49,546 nt of DNA from Lachnoclostridium sp. UBA7215 (GTDB taxonomy: Bacteria; Bacillota; Clostridia; Lachnospirales; Lachnospiraceae), in assembly GCA_002490465.1 (NCBI GenBank), contig DKUB01000089.1, positions 1 through 49,546 on the forward strand, read 5' to 3'. A program made the position numbers and the translations under genes. A model generated the notes under the pieces. The model saw only the letters and a program-made list of their open reading frames with translations, searched no databases and was not told where the DNA came from. Positions 41,697 to 49,546 of the stretch are shown here, piece by piece. The stretch's first letter is position 1, and every line of letters starts with the position of its first letter.

Positions 41697-43319
41697 TTAA
41701 ACACCTCCCCATTCTTCATTAATCCAGTTGCGGAGCAGAGAAGCCACTGCTTCCGGATTTTCATCAACAAATTTTTCAATAAGCAGACGGGTCTCTGACT
41801 TATCTCCCATTTCAATTTCTTCCAATTTATCCTCCTGAGTAGTAGCAAGAAGATCCTCCACCGAAAGCTCTGGCTCAAGTTCTGTCACTTCTACCGGGGA
41901 TGTTCCACGAATAATGACAAAAACAAGAAGCGCTGCAATTAATACCGTGAGAATCACCATTAGGTAATTCGTCATATTATCAGCAAAGCTGCTTCCCTGA
42001 CTCGCCTCATAAACGGGTTTCTGATATGCCTGAATAGAAATATTATTCTGGGCAATACCCGTAGCTGCCGCTACTAACTGAGGAATTTCCGGCGGAACCT
42101 GCAATGCTGTCACCGCACTGTTCTGATCCACATAATCTTCAAAAGAAATGTCATTCAGAAGCCCCTGTGCTTCCAGATTCTCCTCTTTTATAATATTAAA
42201 CTGGGTAAGCACAATCGCAATAGAGGATTCATCCTCCTGAACCGCTCCTACCTCACGCTCAATATTCTGCACCGTTTTATTCGGCAGATAATTGTACTTG
42301 TCAAGCGTTGTCTCACTGTTGCTTGTACCCCCATTGCTTAACATATTATCTGTTACATCTCCGTTGGAATCTGTTCCCGGCAGACCACCCGACCCACTGG
42401 TACCGGTGGATTTATAATTATACGAACTGGAATACAGCCCCTGATCCTGTCCCTCATTCGTAGTATATGTCTCAACAAGCTCTGTGATTTTGTCCATATT
42501 AAAGACAAGATGAGAACTTCCAATCTGAACGTCGTCGTAACCTGCCTTTAAAAGCAGATTCTGAACATTTTTAGAAAATGTATTCCGTAATTTTTCAACA
42601 TATTCTGAGCTGCTTGAAATGGAACCGCCCAGCGTATTATCATCTTTGGCACCATATAAAAGCGTTCCTGTCGTATCCGTCAGCACAATATTGTCCGTTG
42701 TCTGATTTCCCACAGCATTGGCAAGATAATAAGCAATAGCAACTGCCGTGTCAGCAGTCATCTCATAGCTTTGATTCAACTGCAGGGATACACTGACCGC
42801 CGTCTCCTGTTTTGTTGCAAAAATGGTACCATCGTCCGTCGGACGATTCAAATAAACCGTAGCGTCTTCCACACCATCAAAAGTTAAAAGCCCCGTCCGG
42901 ATAGAGCTCTGTAAAGCAAGCGTAGCCCTCGTATCCTTCTCCATCTTTGACGTTGTCATATCAGTATCCAGCGCTTCGTCCCAGGTCATACCCTCTGTCG
43001 TGACCTTATTTTCTCCCATCAGTAATACTGCATTAGAATACTGGGAGTGTTCCACACGAAACTGCGTATTTCCATTGCTGTCCGAAACTTTTTCGTATTT
43101 TATCCCCTCACTATCCAGCGCATCTGCAAATTCACTGGCCGTCTTACCTCCCAGTGTCACCAGATCATCATAAACCGGACGTGTCAGAAAATAGCTCAAA
43201 AGGACTATAAAAAAGAAGATTGCTGCTAACACACATACGATTACTGTTTTTTGTTTGGTCGTATATCGATTCCAAAATTCAAGGATTTTGTCCTTGATGG
43301 CTATCAATTGATCCATCAT
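41697..43319 (-). CDS. fliF: Flagellar MS-ring protein FliF
   Basis: The 540-residue protein has two membrane helices (about 25-47 and 438-460) around a large extracellular domain with VYLNRPTDDGTIFATKQETA (ring-building motif 2-like) and YNYLPNKTVQNIEREVGAVQ. The cytoplasmic tail ends with KFVDENPEAVASLLRNWINE, the FliG-binding segment. Ser/Gly/Thr-rich stretch lies near residues 300-335. It forms the basal ring on which the gate assembles. Confidence 0.96.
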   Translation of the reverse strand: MMDQLIAIKDKILEFWNRYTTKQKTVIVCVLAAIFFFIVLLSYFLTRPVYDDLVTLGGKTASEFADALDSEGIKYEKVSDSNGNTQFRVEHSQYSNAVLLMGENKVTTEGMTWDEALDTDMTTSKMEKDTRATLALQSSIRTGLLTFDGVEDATVYLNRPTDDGTIFATKQETAVSVSLQLNQSYEMTADTAVAIAYYLANAVGNQTTDNIVLTDTTGTLLYGAKDDNTLGGSISSSSEYVEKLRNTFSKNVQNLLLKAGYDDVQIGSSHLVFNMDKITELVETYTTNEGQDQGLYSSSYNYKSTGTSGSGGLPGTDSNGDVTDNMLSNGGTSNSETTLDKYNYLPNKTVQNIEREVGAVQEDESSIAIVLTQFNIIKEENLEAQGLLNDISFEDYVDQNSAVTALQVPPEIPQLVAAATGIAQNNISIQAYQKPVYEASQGSSFADNMTNYLMVILTVLIAALLVFVIIRGTSPVEVTELEPELSVEDLLATTQEDKLEEIEMGDKSETRLLIEKFVDENPEAVASLLRNWINEEWGGV

Positions 43320-43365
43320 AAGCTTTATCGCTCCCCAACATGTATTTTCCCAGCCATACTACCTG

Positions 43366-43692
43366 TCAGAACTGCATATTCATAATTGTCCGATAGGCTT
43401 CAACTGCTGTATTTTTTACAGCTACCGTATACTGCAGGGAAACGTTGGCCTTTTGCTGGGCAATCATTAAATCATGAAGGCTTGTAGATTCTCCGGTTGC
43501 ATACTTGATTTTTTCAACATTAGCTGCATTGGAATAATCCTCTGTCTGCTTTACAAGTTTCATCGCAGACTGCAGCAGCGATTCAAAGCTTGTAACATTT
43601 TCATTCTTGTTATCCTGAAGCGGATTAACAGCCGTCCCATAACGGGAAACCCCCTCTAATCCGTTTACCGCCATTGTGTTAATAACGTCCAT
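43366..43692 (-). CDS. fliE: Rod-MS ring adaptor FliE
   Basis: The 108-residue protein ends STSLHDLMIAQQKANVSLQY-like, with SLQYTVAVKNTAVEAYRTIM, the FliE C-terminal signature; the middle has SFESLLQSAMKLVKQTEDYS. It joins FliF and the rod. GAGGGAGG lies ahead of the ATG. It follows flgC by 15 nt. Confidence 0.93.
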   Translation of the reverse strand: MDVINTMAVNGLEGVSRYGTAVNPLQDNKNENVTSFESLLQSAMKLVKQTEDYSNAANVEKIKYATGESTSLHDLMIAQQKANVSLQYTVAVKNTAVEAYRTIMNMQF

Positions 43693-43707
43693 TTCGTCCT
43701 CCCTCTA

Positions 43708-44142
43708 CTACTGACCAATATCCAACGCCTTCAGGGCCATCCCCTTCGTTGAATTGAGCACCGTGACATTTGCCTCAAAGGCACGGGTTGCATCAATCAT
43801 ATTTGTCATTTCTGTTACGGTATTTACATTTGGATAAATCACATATCCATCCTCATCCGCATCCGGATGAGACGGGTCATATACTTTATTGCCCTCAGAA
43901 GTATCCTCGACAATCCTCGAAGCTTTTACTCCCTTGCCAATATGACCATTCGCCATACTCAACGCCTCACTGAACGTCGGATAGCTTTTTTCCTCAAACA
44001 ATACCGTCTTCCTTCTATATACATTCCCCTCACTGTCACGGGTCGTATTCACATTGGCGATATTCTCCGAAATGGTGTCCATTCTGAGCTGCTGCGCCGT
44101 CATACCGGTAGCGCTGACATCCATGGCTCCAAAAATTGACAT
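43708..44142 (-). CDS. flgC: Flagellar rod protein FlgC
   Basis: The 144-residue protein has the rod motif at its N-terminus (GMTAQQLRMDTISENIANVN), a Tyr/Asp-rich middle with DPSHPDADEDGYVIYPNVNT, and the C-terminal TEMTNMIDATRAFEANVTVL coil. Length fits. AAAGGAGG precedes the ATG. It follows flgB by 68 nt, across a short imperfect hairpin at 44201-44215. Confidence 0.95.
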   Translation of the reverse strand: MSIFGAMDVSATGMTAQQLRMDTISENIANVNTTRDSEGNVYRRKTVLFEEKSYPTFSEALSMANGHIGKGVKASRIVEDTSEGNKVYDPSHPDADEDGYVIYPNVNTVTEMTNMIDATRAFEANVTVLNSTKGMALKALDIGQ

Positions 44143-44210
44143 TATTCTACCTCCTTTATCATTTCACAGTAATCTTTACCATCTGCAAAAACATCAGCCC
44201 CCTGATATTA

Positions 44211-44600
44211 TCAGGATGTCCTCAATGCTGTCTTTAACTGCGAAAATTCATTATTAATCGAATTCATCAAAACATAATACCTTATCTGATTCTTAGCCAA
44301 TTCCACATTTTCTGTCGAAATATCAACATTATTTCCATCCATGCGATAACTGAGATTTGACTGCTCCGTATATGTGGTTGCCTCCAATGTGCTTAAATCG
44401 ATATTAGCAACCGTCTCATCCAGTGTATCCGTTCCGGCAATCGCATTCGATAAATATGTCTCAAACTGAACATCTTTCCTCTTGTAATTCGGTGTATCAG
44501 CATTCGCGATATTGTTTGCCAGCACATCATTTCTTGTCCAACTCGCATCTGCCGCTTTATCCAGTACATTAATGTAATTATAAGCACCTGATAAAACCAT
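44211..44600 (-). CDS. flgB: Flagellar rod protein FlgB
   Basis: The true start is the ATG at 44600 (after AAGGTGG). An upstream in-frame extension from 44657 is not supported since it crosses a terminator-like hairpin. The 129-residue protein has the N-terminal rod motif RNDVLANNIANADTPNYKRK and the end LAKNQIRYYVLMNSINNEFS. It is the first gene of the fla cluster. Confidence 0.93.
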   Translation of the reverse strand: MVLSGAYNYINVLDKAADASWTRNDVLANNIANADTPNYKRKDVQFETYLSNAIAGTDTLDETVANIDLSTLEATTYTEQSNLSYRMDGNNVDISTENVELAKNQIRYYVLMNSINNEFSQLKTALRTS

Positions 44601-44622
44601 TGTTCCACCTTCCTTTCCCTCG

Positions 44623-44668
44623 AAAAACGCAAAGGCACTACGACTTCCCTGCCGCAATTCCCTTTGCG
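44623..44668 (-). terminator. Terminator-like hairpin between codY and flgB
   Basis: On the minus strand, CGCAAAGG (44661-44668) pairs with CCTTTGCG (44628-44635) and TTTTT follows (44623-44627). The loop is 25 nt, large for an intrinsic terminator, so read-through into flgB is plausible. The stem begins immediately after the codY stop codon. Confidence 0.6.
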
Positions 44669-44669
44669 C

Positions 44670-45452
44670 TCACGAATTCCATTTCTCACGATAATAGCTA
44701 TCAAACTCCGTATACACAATATCATTCAACACTTGAATATAAGTTCCTTTTGCACCTGAAGAACGGGTCTTTATCAGACCAGCACTCTCCAATTTGCGCA
44801 GAGCATTCACTATCACAGTTCTTGTAATTCCAATTTTACCTGCCAGTTTGCTGGTTACTAACATTCCATCCTGACCACCTAATTCGTGTATTACATACGT
44901 TACTGCTCTCTGCTCCAGCGGAGTAAGTGTAGTCAACGCAGAGAAAAAAATCTTTTTCTTATTTTCCTCTAAATTTGACTCCTCCTGTACAGAACGCATC
45001 ATTTCAAGCCCTATCACAGTTGTGCTGTATTCACACAGAATAATATCCTCAATACAAAACATTTCTTTTGCACGGTAAAGAAACAGTGTCCCTAACCGCT
45101 CGCCGGCAATACTAATCGGCGTTATTAATGCCTGCAGCCCGGCAGTCTCGTCCACGGAAAATCCAATCGTCTCCAAATTGACATTCTCTTTTGTGGAGAG
45201 CACGCTTAAAAAGCGCTCATTAATACTCTTCTCCAGATATGTCCCCTGTCTTCCCTGAAAACTCTGAATTACATTTACAGAATCCATATAATAAGTCCCT
45301 AATCTCTTACCTTTGCTGCTGATTACAAATACACAGGCATCCAGCATCTGACCAAGAACTGTACATATATCTGTAAACGCCACTTTAGAAAAACGTTTGT
45401 CATCCAGGAGGCTGTTAATTTTCCGAGTTCTGTCCAACAGTTCTATACTCAT
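44670..45452 (-). CDS. codY: Global transcription regulator CodY
   Basis: The ATG at 45452 follows GGAGG by 6 nt and is preferred to a TTG at 45458. The 260-residue protein has the N-terminal GAF-type domain that binds branched-chain amino acids (LLDRTRKINSLL, SSKGKRLGTYYMDS) and the C-terminal winged helix with GKIGITRTVIVNALRKLESA and KGTYIQVLND. CodY senses amino acids and GTP and represses many genes in rich conditions, including motility genes in Bacillus. It lies directly upstream of the fla cluster, which fits nutrient control of motility, though binding is unproved. Confidence 0.95.
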   Translation of the reverse strand: MSIELLDRTRKINSLLDDKRFSKVAFTDICTVLGQMLDACVFVISSKGKRLGTYYMDSVNVIQSFQGRQGTYLEKSINERFLSVLSTKENVNLETIGFSVDETAGLQALITPISIAGERLGTLFLYRAKEMFCIEDIILCEYSTTVIGLEMMRSVQEESNLEENKKKIFFSALTTLTPLEQRAVTYVIHELGGQDGMLVTSKLAGKIGITRTVIVNALRKLESAGLIKTRSSGAKGTYIQVLNDIVYTEFDSYYREKWNS

Positions 45453-45481
45453 TGGCAACCTCCAATTTCCTCGTGCAATTC

Positions 45482-45510
45482 ATTTTACCATAAATAATTT
45501 AAAAATTCAA
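45482..45510 (-). promoter_or_regulatory. Sigma-A promoter of codY
   Basis: On the minus strand: TTGAAT (45505-45510), 17-bp spacer, TAAAAT (45482-45487) with the TGn extension. It begins 4 nt after the topA stop codon and lies 30 bp ahead of the codY start codon. Confidence 0.75.
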
Positions 45511-45513
45511 GCA

Positions 45514-47580
45514 TTAACTCTTCGGTTTTTCCTTTATCGTTCCACATGCTGGATCCTCACACACCAGCTTATTTCCCTTTTCAAGCAGCATTCCCCCGCA
45601 TTTCGGGCAATTTTCCCCTGACGGGCGCTGCCATGTCATAACATCGCACTCCGGATTATTTTCACATCCATAATAACGACGTCCCTTTTGCGTCTTCTTT
45701 ATCACAATTTCACCACCGCATTTCGGGCATCTGACACCTATTTTCTCATAATATGGCTTTGTATTCCGACATTCCGGAAATCCCGGACATGCCAGAAACT
45801 TGCCGTGAGGACCATATTTTATTACCATATTACGGCCGCACAACTCACAGATAACATCTGTTACCTCATCTTCTATCTTAATTTTTTCCAGTGCTTTATC
45901 TGCCTGATCAATGGCATCTTTTAAATCCGGATAAAAATTCCTTACAATCGTTTTCCATTCTACCTTACCCTCTGCCACACTGTCGAGCAGTGCCTCCATA
46001 GTAGCAGTAAAATTCACATCTACAATACTTGGAAATGCACTTTCCATAATTTGGTTTACAGCATCACCAATTTCCGACATATATAGATTTTTCTGTTCTT
46101 TCACGACATAACGGCGGTAAATCAATGTCGAAATCGTCGGAGCATACGTGCTTGGCCTCCCGATCCCCAGCTCTTCGAGAGCCTTTACCAGGGATGCCTC
46201 CGTAAAATGGGCCGGAGGCTGTGTAAAATGCTGCTCATCCTTCAATGAGCTGAACTTTAACCTGGAATCTTCCTTCATTTTTGCAAGAGCAGGATTTTTT
46301 TCTTCTTTATCCTCTTCCGATTGATATACCGATAAAAAACCTGGGAATAAAAGTTTGGAACCGGCACTTGTAAAACGGTGGCCGTTACCGTCAATTTTGA
46401 CGGAAAGAGTCTCGTATTTTGCCGAGTGCATACGACTTGCCACAAAACGCTTCCAAATAATTTGATATAGACGAAACTGGTCACGGGTCAGGGAATCCTT
46501 GACCTGAACAGGTGTCAGCTCAACATAAGTCGGGCGTATTGCCTCATGGGCATCCTGAATTTTCTGACTTCTTTTTGGAGCTACTACTCCCTCTATAATG
46601 TATTCATCACCATAATTTTCTGTAATAAAAGCTTTACAAGCTGTATCTGCCTCATCAGAAACTCTTGTAGAATCCGTTCTGAGGTACGTAATCAGGGCAA
46701 TAGTACCATGCCCTTTTACCTGAACTCCCTCATACAGCTGCTGGGCAATCTGCATAGTTTTTCGCGTAGCAAAATTCAACTGTCTTGCACACTCCTGCTG
46801 CAGCGTAGATGTAGTAAATGGCAGCGGCGGCTTTTTATTTCTCTCTCCTCTTCGAATATCCTTAATCTCATATTCTGCATCCTTTAAATCCCTTTGGATG
46901 CTCTCAATTTCCTCTTTGGAAGAAATCTCTCTTTTATCCGGATCTCCATAATATTTGGCAATTAATGGTTTTTTCAGGTTATCAACTATAAACTCCGCCT
47001 CTAATGTCCAGTATTCCTTTGGGATAAATGCATCAATTTCACGTTCTCTGTCTGCTATAATCCTGAGCGCTACCGATTGCACACGTCCCGCACTCAATCC
47101 ACGTTTTACTTTCTGCCACAGCAGTGGACTGATAGAATATCCAACAATACGGTCCAACACACGCCTTGCCTGCTGGGCATTTACTAAATCCATATCCAGT
47201 TTCCTTGACTGCTTAATGGAATTTCTAACAGCATTTTTTGTGATTTCATTAAAAGTAATACGCTTTGTCTTTTCCGGTTCAAGCTTCAATGCATGGCAAA
47301 GATGCCATGAAATTGCCTCCCCCTCCCGGTCAGGGTCTGTCGCCAGATATATCTTATCCGCCTTTTTTACCTCTTTGCGCAGACCGGCAAGCAGTTCTCC
47401 TTTCCCGCGAATTGTAATATACTTAGGCTCGAAATCATGCTCGAGATCTACTCCCATCTGACTTTTAGGAAGATCCCGGACATGTCCGTTTGATGCCACC
47501 ACCTCATAATTTTTCCCCAAAAATTTCTTAATTGTCTTGGATTTTGCCGGTGATTCCACAATAATTAAATTTTTCGCCAT
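45514..47580 (-). CDS. topA: DNA topoisomerase I (type IA)
   Basis: The 688-residue protein begins with the Toprim domain (LIIVESPAKSKTIKKFLG; acidic DPDREGEAISWHL) and has the catalytic Tyr in ALITYLRTDSTRVS near residue 298. The core ends near 560. Three zinc-binding segments follow: CELCGRNM..CPGFPEC, CPKCGGEI..CENNPEC and CPKCGGMLL..CEDPAC. It relaxes negative supercoils. No terminator is evident at its 3' end, so some transcripts may run into codY. Confidence 0.97.
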   Translation of the reverse strand: MAKNLIIVESPAKSKTIKKFLGKNYEVVASNGHVRDLPKSQMGVDLEHDFEPKYITIRGKGELLAGLRKEVKKADKIYLATDPDREGEAISWHLCHALKLEPEKTKRITFNEITKNAVRNSIKQSRKLDMDLVNAQQARRVLDRIVGYSISPLLWQKVKRGLSAGRVQSVALRIIADREREIDAFIPKEYWTLEAEFIVDNLKKPLIAKYYGDPDKREISSKEEIESIQRDLKDAEYEIKDIRRGERNKKPPLPFTTSTLQQECARQLNFATRKTMQIAQQLYEGVQVKGHGTIALITYLRTDSTRVSDEADTACKAFITENYGDEYIIEGVVAPKRSQKIQDAHEAIRPTYVELTPVQVKDSLTRDQFRLYQIIWKRFVASRMHSAKYETLSVKIDGNGHRFTSAGSKLLFPGFLSVYQSEEDKEEKNPALAKMKEDSRLKFSSLKDEQHFTQPPAHFTEASLVKALEELGIGRPSTYAPTISTLIYRRYVVKEQKNLYMSEIGDAVNQIMESAFPSIVDVNFTATMEALLDSVAEGKVEWKTIVRNFYPDLKDAIDQADKALEKIKIEDEVTDVICELCGRNMVIKYGPHGKFLACPGFPECRNTKPYYEKIGVRCPKCGGEIVIKKTQKGRRYYGCENNPECDVMTWQRPSGENCPKCGGMLLEKGNKLVCEDPACGTIKEKPKS

Positions 47581-47800
47581 TTGCGAACCGCTCCCTTACC
47601 AATCACGAATGTTCATCCATTGGATAACTATCTGCTGAATATCCATCCGTTTTCTTTCTATAACCCCGAAGATAAAATTACATCTGTCCAGACAGCCCTA
47701 AATCAATTGTAGGACTGCAACGTATTTTAGCATACATCTTTTTTTTATGGATTTCAAGTTAAATATTATTTTTTTCACAAATTTTCACAATTCCGCTTCG
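47581..47800 (-). promoter_or_regulatory. Leader between dprA and topA with an extended -10 promoter
   Basis: A TATGCTAAAAT extended -10 lies at 47724-47729 (minus strand), about 144 bp ahead of the topA ATG; no strong -35 is at the right spacing. The rest of the leader has a small CTGTC/GACAG hairpin and is otherwise AT-rich. No riboswitch pattern was recognised. Confidence 0.4.
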
Positions 47801-48913
47801 TCAGACTGCCGCATAATATCCCCTTGCCACCTCCCGTATTTTGCCGTCTTTCTGCATTTTTAACAGAGTTTTCAGCATAACAGTTACCTCCGCCCCAAGC
47901 TTCACACACAGCATATCCATGTGAAGCGGCTTTTTCTGAAGCTCCCTGTATATCTCCTCTTCTAAAGAGAATATTTCCATATTGTCCCCCGCAGAACAAT
48001 TTTGAGAAGAAAAATTTTTTTCAGGTATAACCAATTTCATTGAATAGTATGACAAAATATCTTCCGGAGACAATACTGGCACTGCCCCCTGCAATATCAA
48101 TCGGTTACATCCCTCACTAAGTACATCCCCAATTCTTCCCGGCACAACAAATACATCCCTCCCCTGTTCTAACGCTGCTTCTACAGTAATCAGGGAACCA
48201 CTCTTTCTCCCGGCCTCCACAAGCAGAATGCCGTCCGACAGACCGCTGATAATCCGATTCCTCTGTGGAAAAAGCGGGGCCTTTGCCTGCGTCTGCGGCT
48301 TATATTCCGATATCACTCCCCCTCTTTTTATAATACTTCTATATAAAGCGCTATGCACGGCTGGATAACAGATATCCACGCCACAGCCAAGCACGGCAAA
48401 AGTCCTGCCGCCCCCCTCCAGCGCACCCTGGTGAGCCCATCCATCAATCCCCCTGGCCATTCCGCTGATAATCTGCACACCTGCCCTGGAAAGCCGAAAG
48501 GCAAACATTCTGGCTATATCTCTTCCATAGCAGGTACACTCTCTTGCCCCGACCACAGCTATCGATAACTGCTCTTCTGCGGGAATTTCTCCTTTTATAT
48601 AAAGCTGAAGAGGAGGACAGGATAGTGTTTGAAGCCTCTTGGGATATCCGTCACCAAAACGGGAAACATAACGTATGCCTTGTTCCGCCAACATCTTATA
48701 ACGATACTCCAGATTTTTCCTCTGTCCCGGATCTAACAGGGCATCTATTTCTTTCTCTCCAACAACCGCGAGCTTTTTTAATTCTTCTCTCCGCATCTGG
48801 TACAGAGAATCCACTCCTCCTGCTGCCTTAACAAGCCTTTCCGCCCGGACTGTTCCAATTCCGGGAACCGTTCCCAGCCAAAAAGCGGCAAGCTCCTTAC
48901 TGATACATGCCAT
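47801..48913 (-). CDS. dprA: DNA processing protein DprA
   Basis: The 370-residue protein has a SAM/HhH-like N-terminal region (WLGTVPGIGTVRAERLVKAA), the Rossmann core with VVGARECTCYGR, SGMARGIDGWAHQGAL and GCGVDICYP, the ISEYKPQTQAKAPLFPQRNR loop, LLVEAGRKSGSLITVEAALE and VFVVPGRIGD, and a C-terminal winged helix (about 310-370). It loads RecA on incoming single-stranded DNA in natural transformation. It starts with no gap after the YifB stop codon. Confidence 0.96.
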   Translation of the reverse strand: MACISKELAAFWLGTVPGIGTVRAERLVKAAGGVDSLYQMRREELKKLAVVGEKEIDALLDPGQRKNLEYRYKMLAEQGIRYVSRFGDGYPKRLQTLSCPPLQLYIKGEIPAEEQLSIAVVGARECTCYGRDIARMFAFRLSRAGVQIISGMARGIDGWAHQGALEGGGRTFAVLGCGVDICYPAVHSALYRSIIKRGGVISEYKPQTQAKAPLFPQRNRIISGLSDGILLVEAGRKSGSLITVEAALEQGRDVFVVPGRIGDVLSEGCNRLILQGAVPVLSPEDILSYYSMKLVIPEKNFSSQNCSAGDNMEIFSLEEEIYRELQKKPLHMDMLCVKLGAEVTVMLKTLLKMQKDGKIREVARGYYAAV

Positions 48914-49546
48914 TTACCCCAACTCCCCCCAATATTTACGGTCAATGCTGCGAAAACGGACCGCCTCTGTAATATGTGGCTCCTTAATCTGCTCACACTC
49001 CTCCATGTCTGCAATAGTCCTTGCCACTTTAATAATCCGGTTGAGTCTGCGCATACTGCATCCCCCATCCAAAAAGAAACTTTCCAGATATTCTCTCTCA
49101 CTCTTTTCAAGATAACAGTATTTCTGGATTGCACTGCCTGTCAGCTCACTATTATAGGAAAAACTCTCCTTCCGGTAACGCTCTTTTTGAATTTGAATTG
49201 TCCTGGTCACCCGCTCCCGAATCTGAGCAGATGACTCATTCCCTTTATCATATAAATGAAACTCCGGCATTCCTGTTTCGACACACAAATCCAGCCGGTC
49301 AAGAATCGGCTCACTGATTCTTGACAAATACTGACGAATTTCCCCCAGCGTACAACGGCATTTCTCCTGTTCCGGAAAAAATCCACATCGGCATGGATTC
49401 ATTGCTGCTACAAAAACACAATCTGCCGGATATTCATAGGAATGGCCGAGTCTGGCAATGGATACCCTCCGCTCTTCTAACGGCTGACGCAAAACCTCCA
49501 GTGTCGGTCTTGCAAACTCCGGCAACTCATCTAAAAACAAAATACC
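48914..49546 (-). CDS. YifB/ComM-type magnesium-chelatase-like AAA+ protein, 3' part only
   Basis: The 5' end is beyond the window. The visible 210 residues start at the Walker B strand (GILFLDELPEFARPTLEVLR, with GGTATTTTG before the window's last codons) and include AMNPCRCGFF with Cys residues, SEPILDRLDLCVE, and the Mg_chelatase_C end from about 125 with GGCSMRRLNRIIKVARTIAD and EPHITEAVRFRSID. This is YifB/ComM, a helicase aiding branch migration in natural transformation. It is next to dprA, which fits. Confidence 0.93.
   Translation of the reverse strand, partial: GILFLDELPEFARPTLEVLRQPLEERRVSIARLGHSYEYPADCVFVAAMNPCRCGFFPEQEKCRCTLGEIRQYLSRISEPILDRLDLCVETGMPEFHLYDKGNESSAQIRERVTRTIQIQKERYRKESFSYNSELTGSAIQKYCYLEKSEREYLESFFLDGGCSMRRLNRIIKVARTIADMEECEQIKEPHITEAVRFRSIDRKYWGELG

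Noticed and set aside
44623..44668. Cyclic di-GMP (GEMM) riboswitch after codY
   Set aside because: GCAAAGG is reminiscent of the motif, but the required tetraloop-receptor arrangement and second stem are absent; a plain stem with T5 explains it better.
1..49546. CRISPR array, tRNA, rRNA or insertion sequence
   Set aside because: No regularly spaced repeats, cloverleaf sequence, rRNA-like conserved stretch or transposase frame was found on either strand.

Overview
The window looks like part of the chromosome of a motile, low-to-moderate GC Gram-positive anaerobe of the Clostridia, most likely a Lachnospiraceae member of the Roseburia/Agathobacter type. This is inferred from protein character and gene order: dprA-topA-codY leading into a single large flagellar/chemotaxis cluster, FliY in place of FliN, FlhF/FlhG, and a tail of fapA-like genes. 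Every gene recognised is on the minus strand, so transcription runs from high to low coordinates.

Right end (49546 to 44600): the 3' part of a YifB/ComM-type AAA+ protein, then dprA, topA and codY. codY has its own good sigma-A promoter, and a hairpin with a T tract follows its stop codon.

Centre (44600 to 10819): a fla/che supercluster of about 38 genes in the order flgB-flgC-fliE-fliF-fliG-fliH-fliI-fliJ-ylxF/motE-fliK-flgD-(TIGR02530-like)-flgE-flbD-motA-motB-fliL-fliM-fliY-cheY-fliO-fliP-fliQ-fliR-flhB-flhA-flhF-flhG-pilZ-cheB-cheA-cheW-orf-fliA-fapA-orf-DUF6115/SwrB-like-MltG-like. It encodes the rod/hook base, MS ring, C ring, export gate and ATPase, stator, a c-di-GMP-binding PilZ protein, a partial chemotaxis pathway (no cheR, cheC or cheD here) and sigma-28. 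Flagellin, filament cap, FlgM and the hook-filament junction genes are not in the window. Stem-loops bracket flgE, an extended -10 promoter sits before fliM, and a sigma-28-like -10 sits before fliK, so the cluster is probably divided into several transcripts.

Left centre (10783 to 2649): a 575-aa AAA ATPase with an unusual Cys-rich insertion, then a tight seven-gene run from a strong promoter at 9024-9052: cysK, a secreted GHL10-type glycoside hydrolase, a PAP2 phosphatase, a membrane-anchored unknown, a 57-aa Cys-containing protein (missed by length-limited ORF calling), a membrane-M15 peptidase fusion and a YczE-type membrane protein. The envelope theme of this run is an inference.

Left end (2550 to 1): an AT-rich accessory scrapyard. 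It holds a decayed DUF4143-type ATPase that has lost its Walker motifs, an apparently intact yefM-yoeB toxin-antitoxin pair with promoter and a doubled operator-like repeat, a headless RelB/DinJ-type antitoxin, a PIN toxin fused to what looks like an acetyltransferase fragment, and a truncated CPBP-like membrane protein. No tRNA, rRNA, CRISPR array or transposase was seen.
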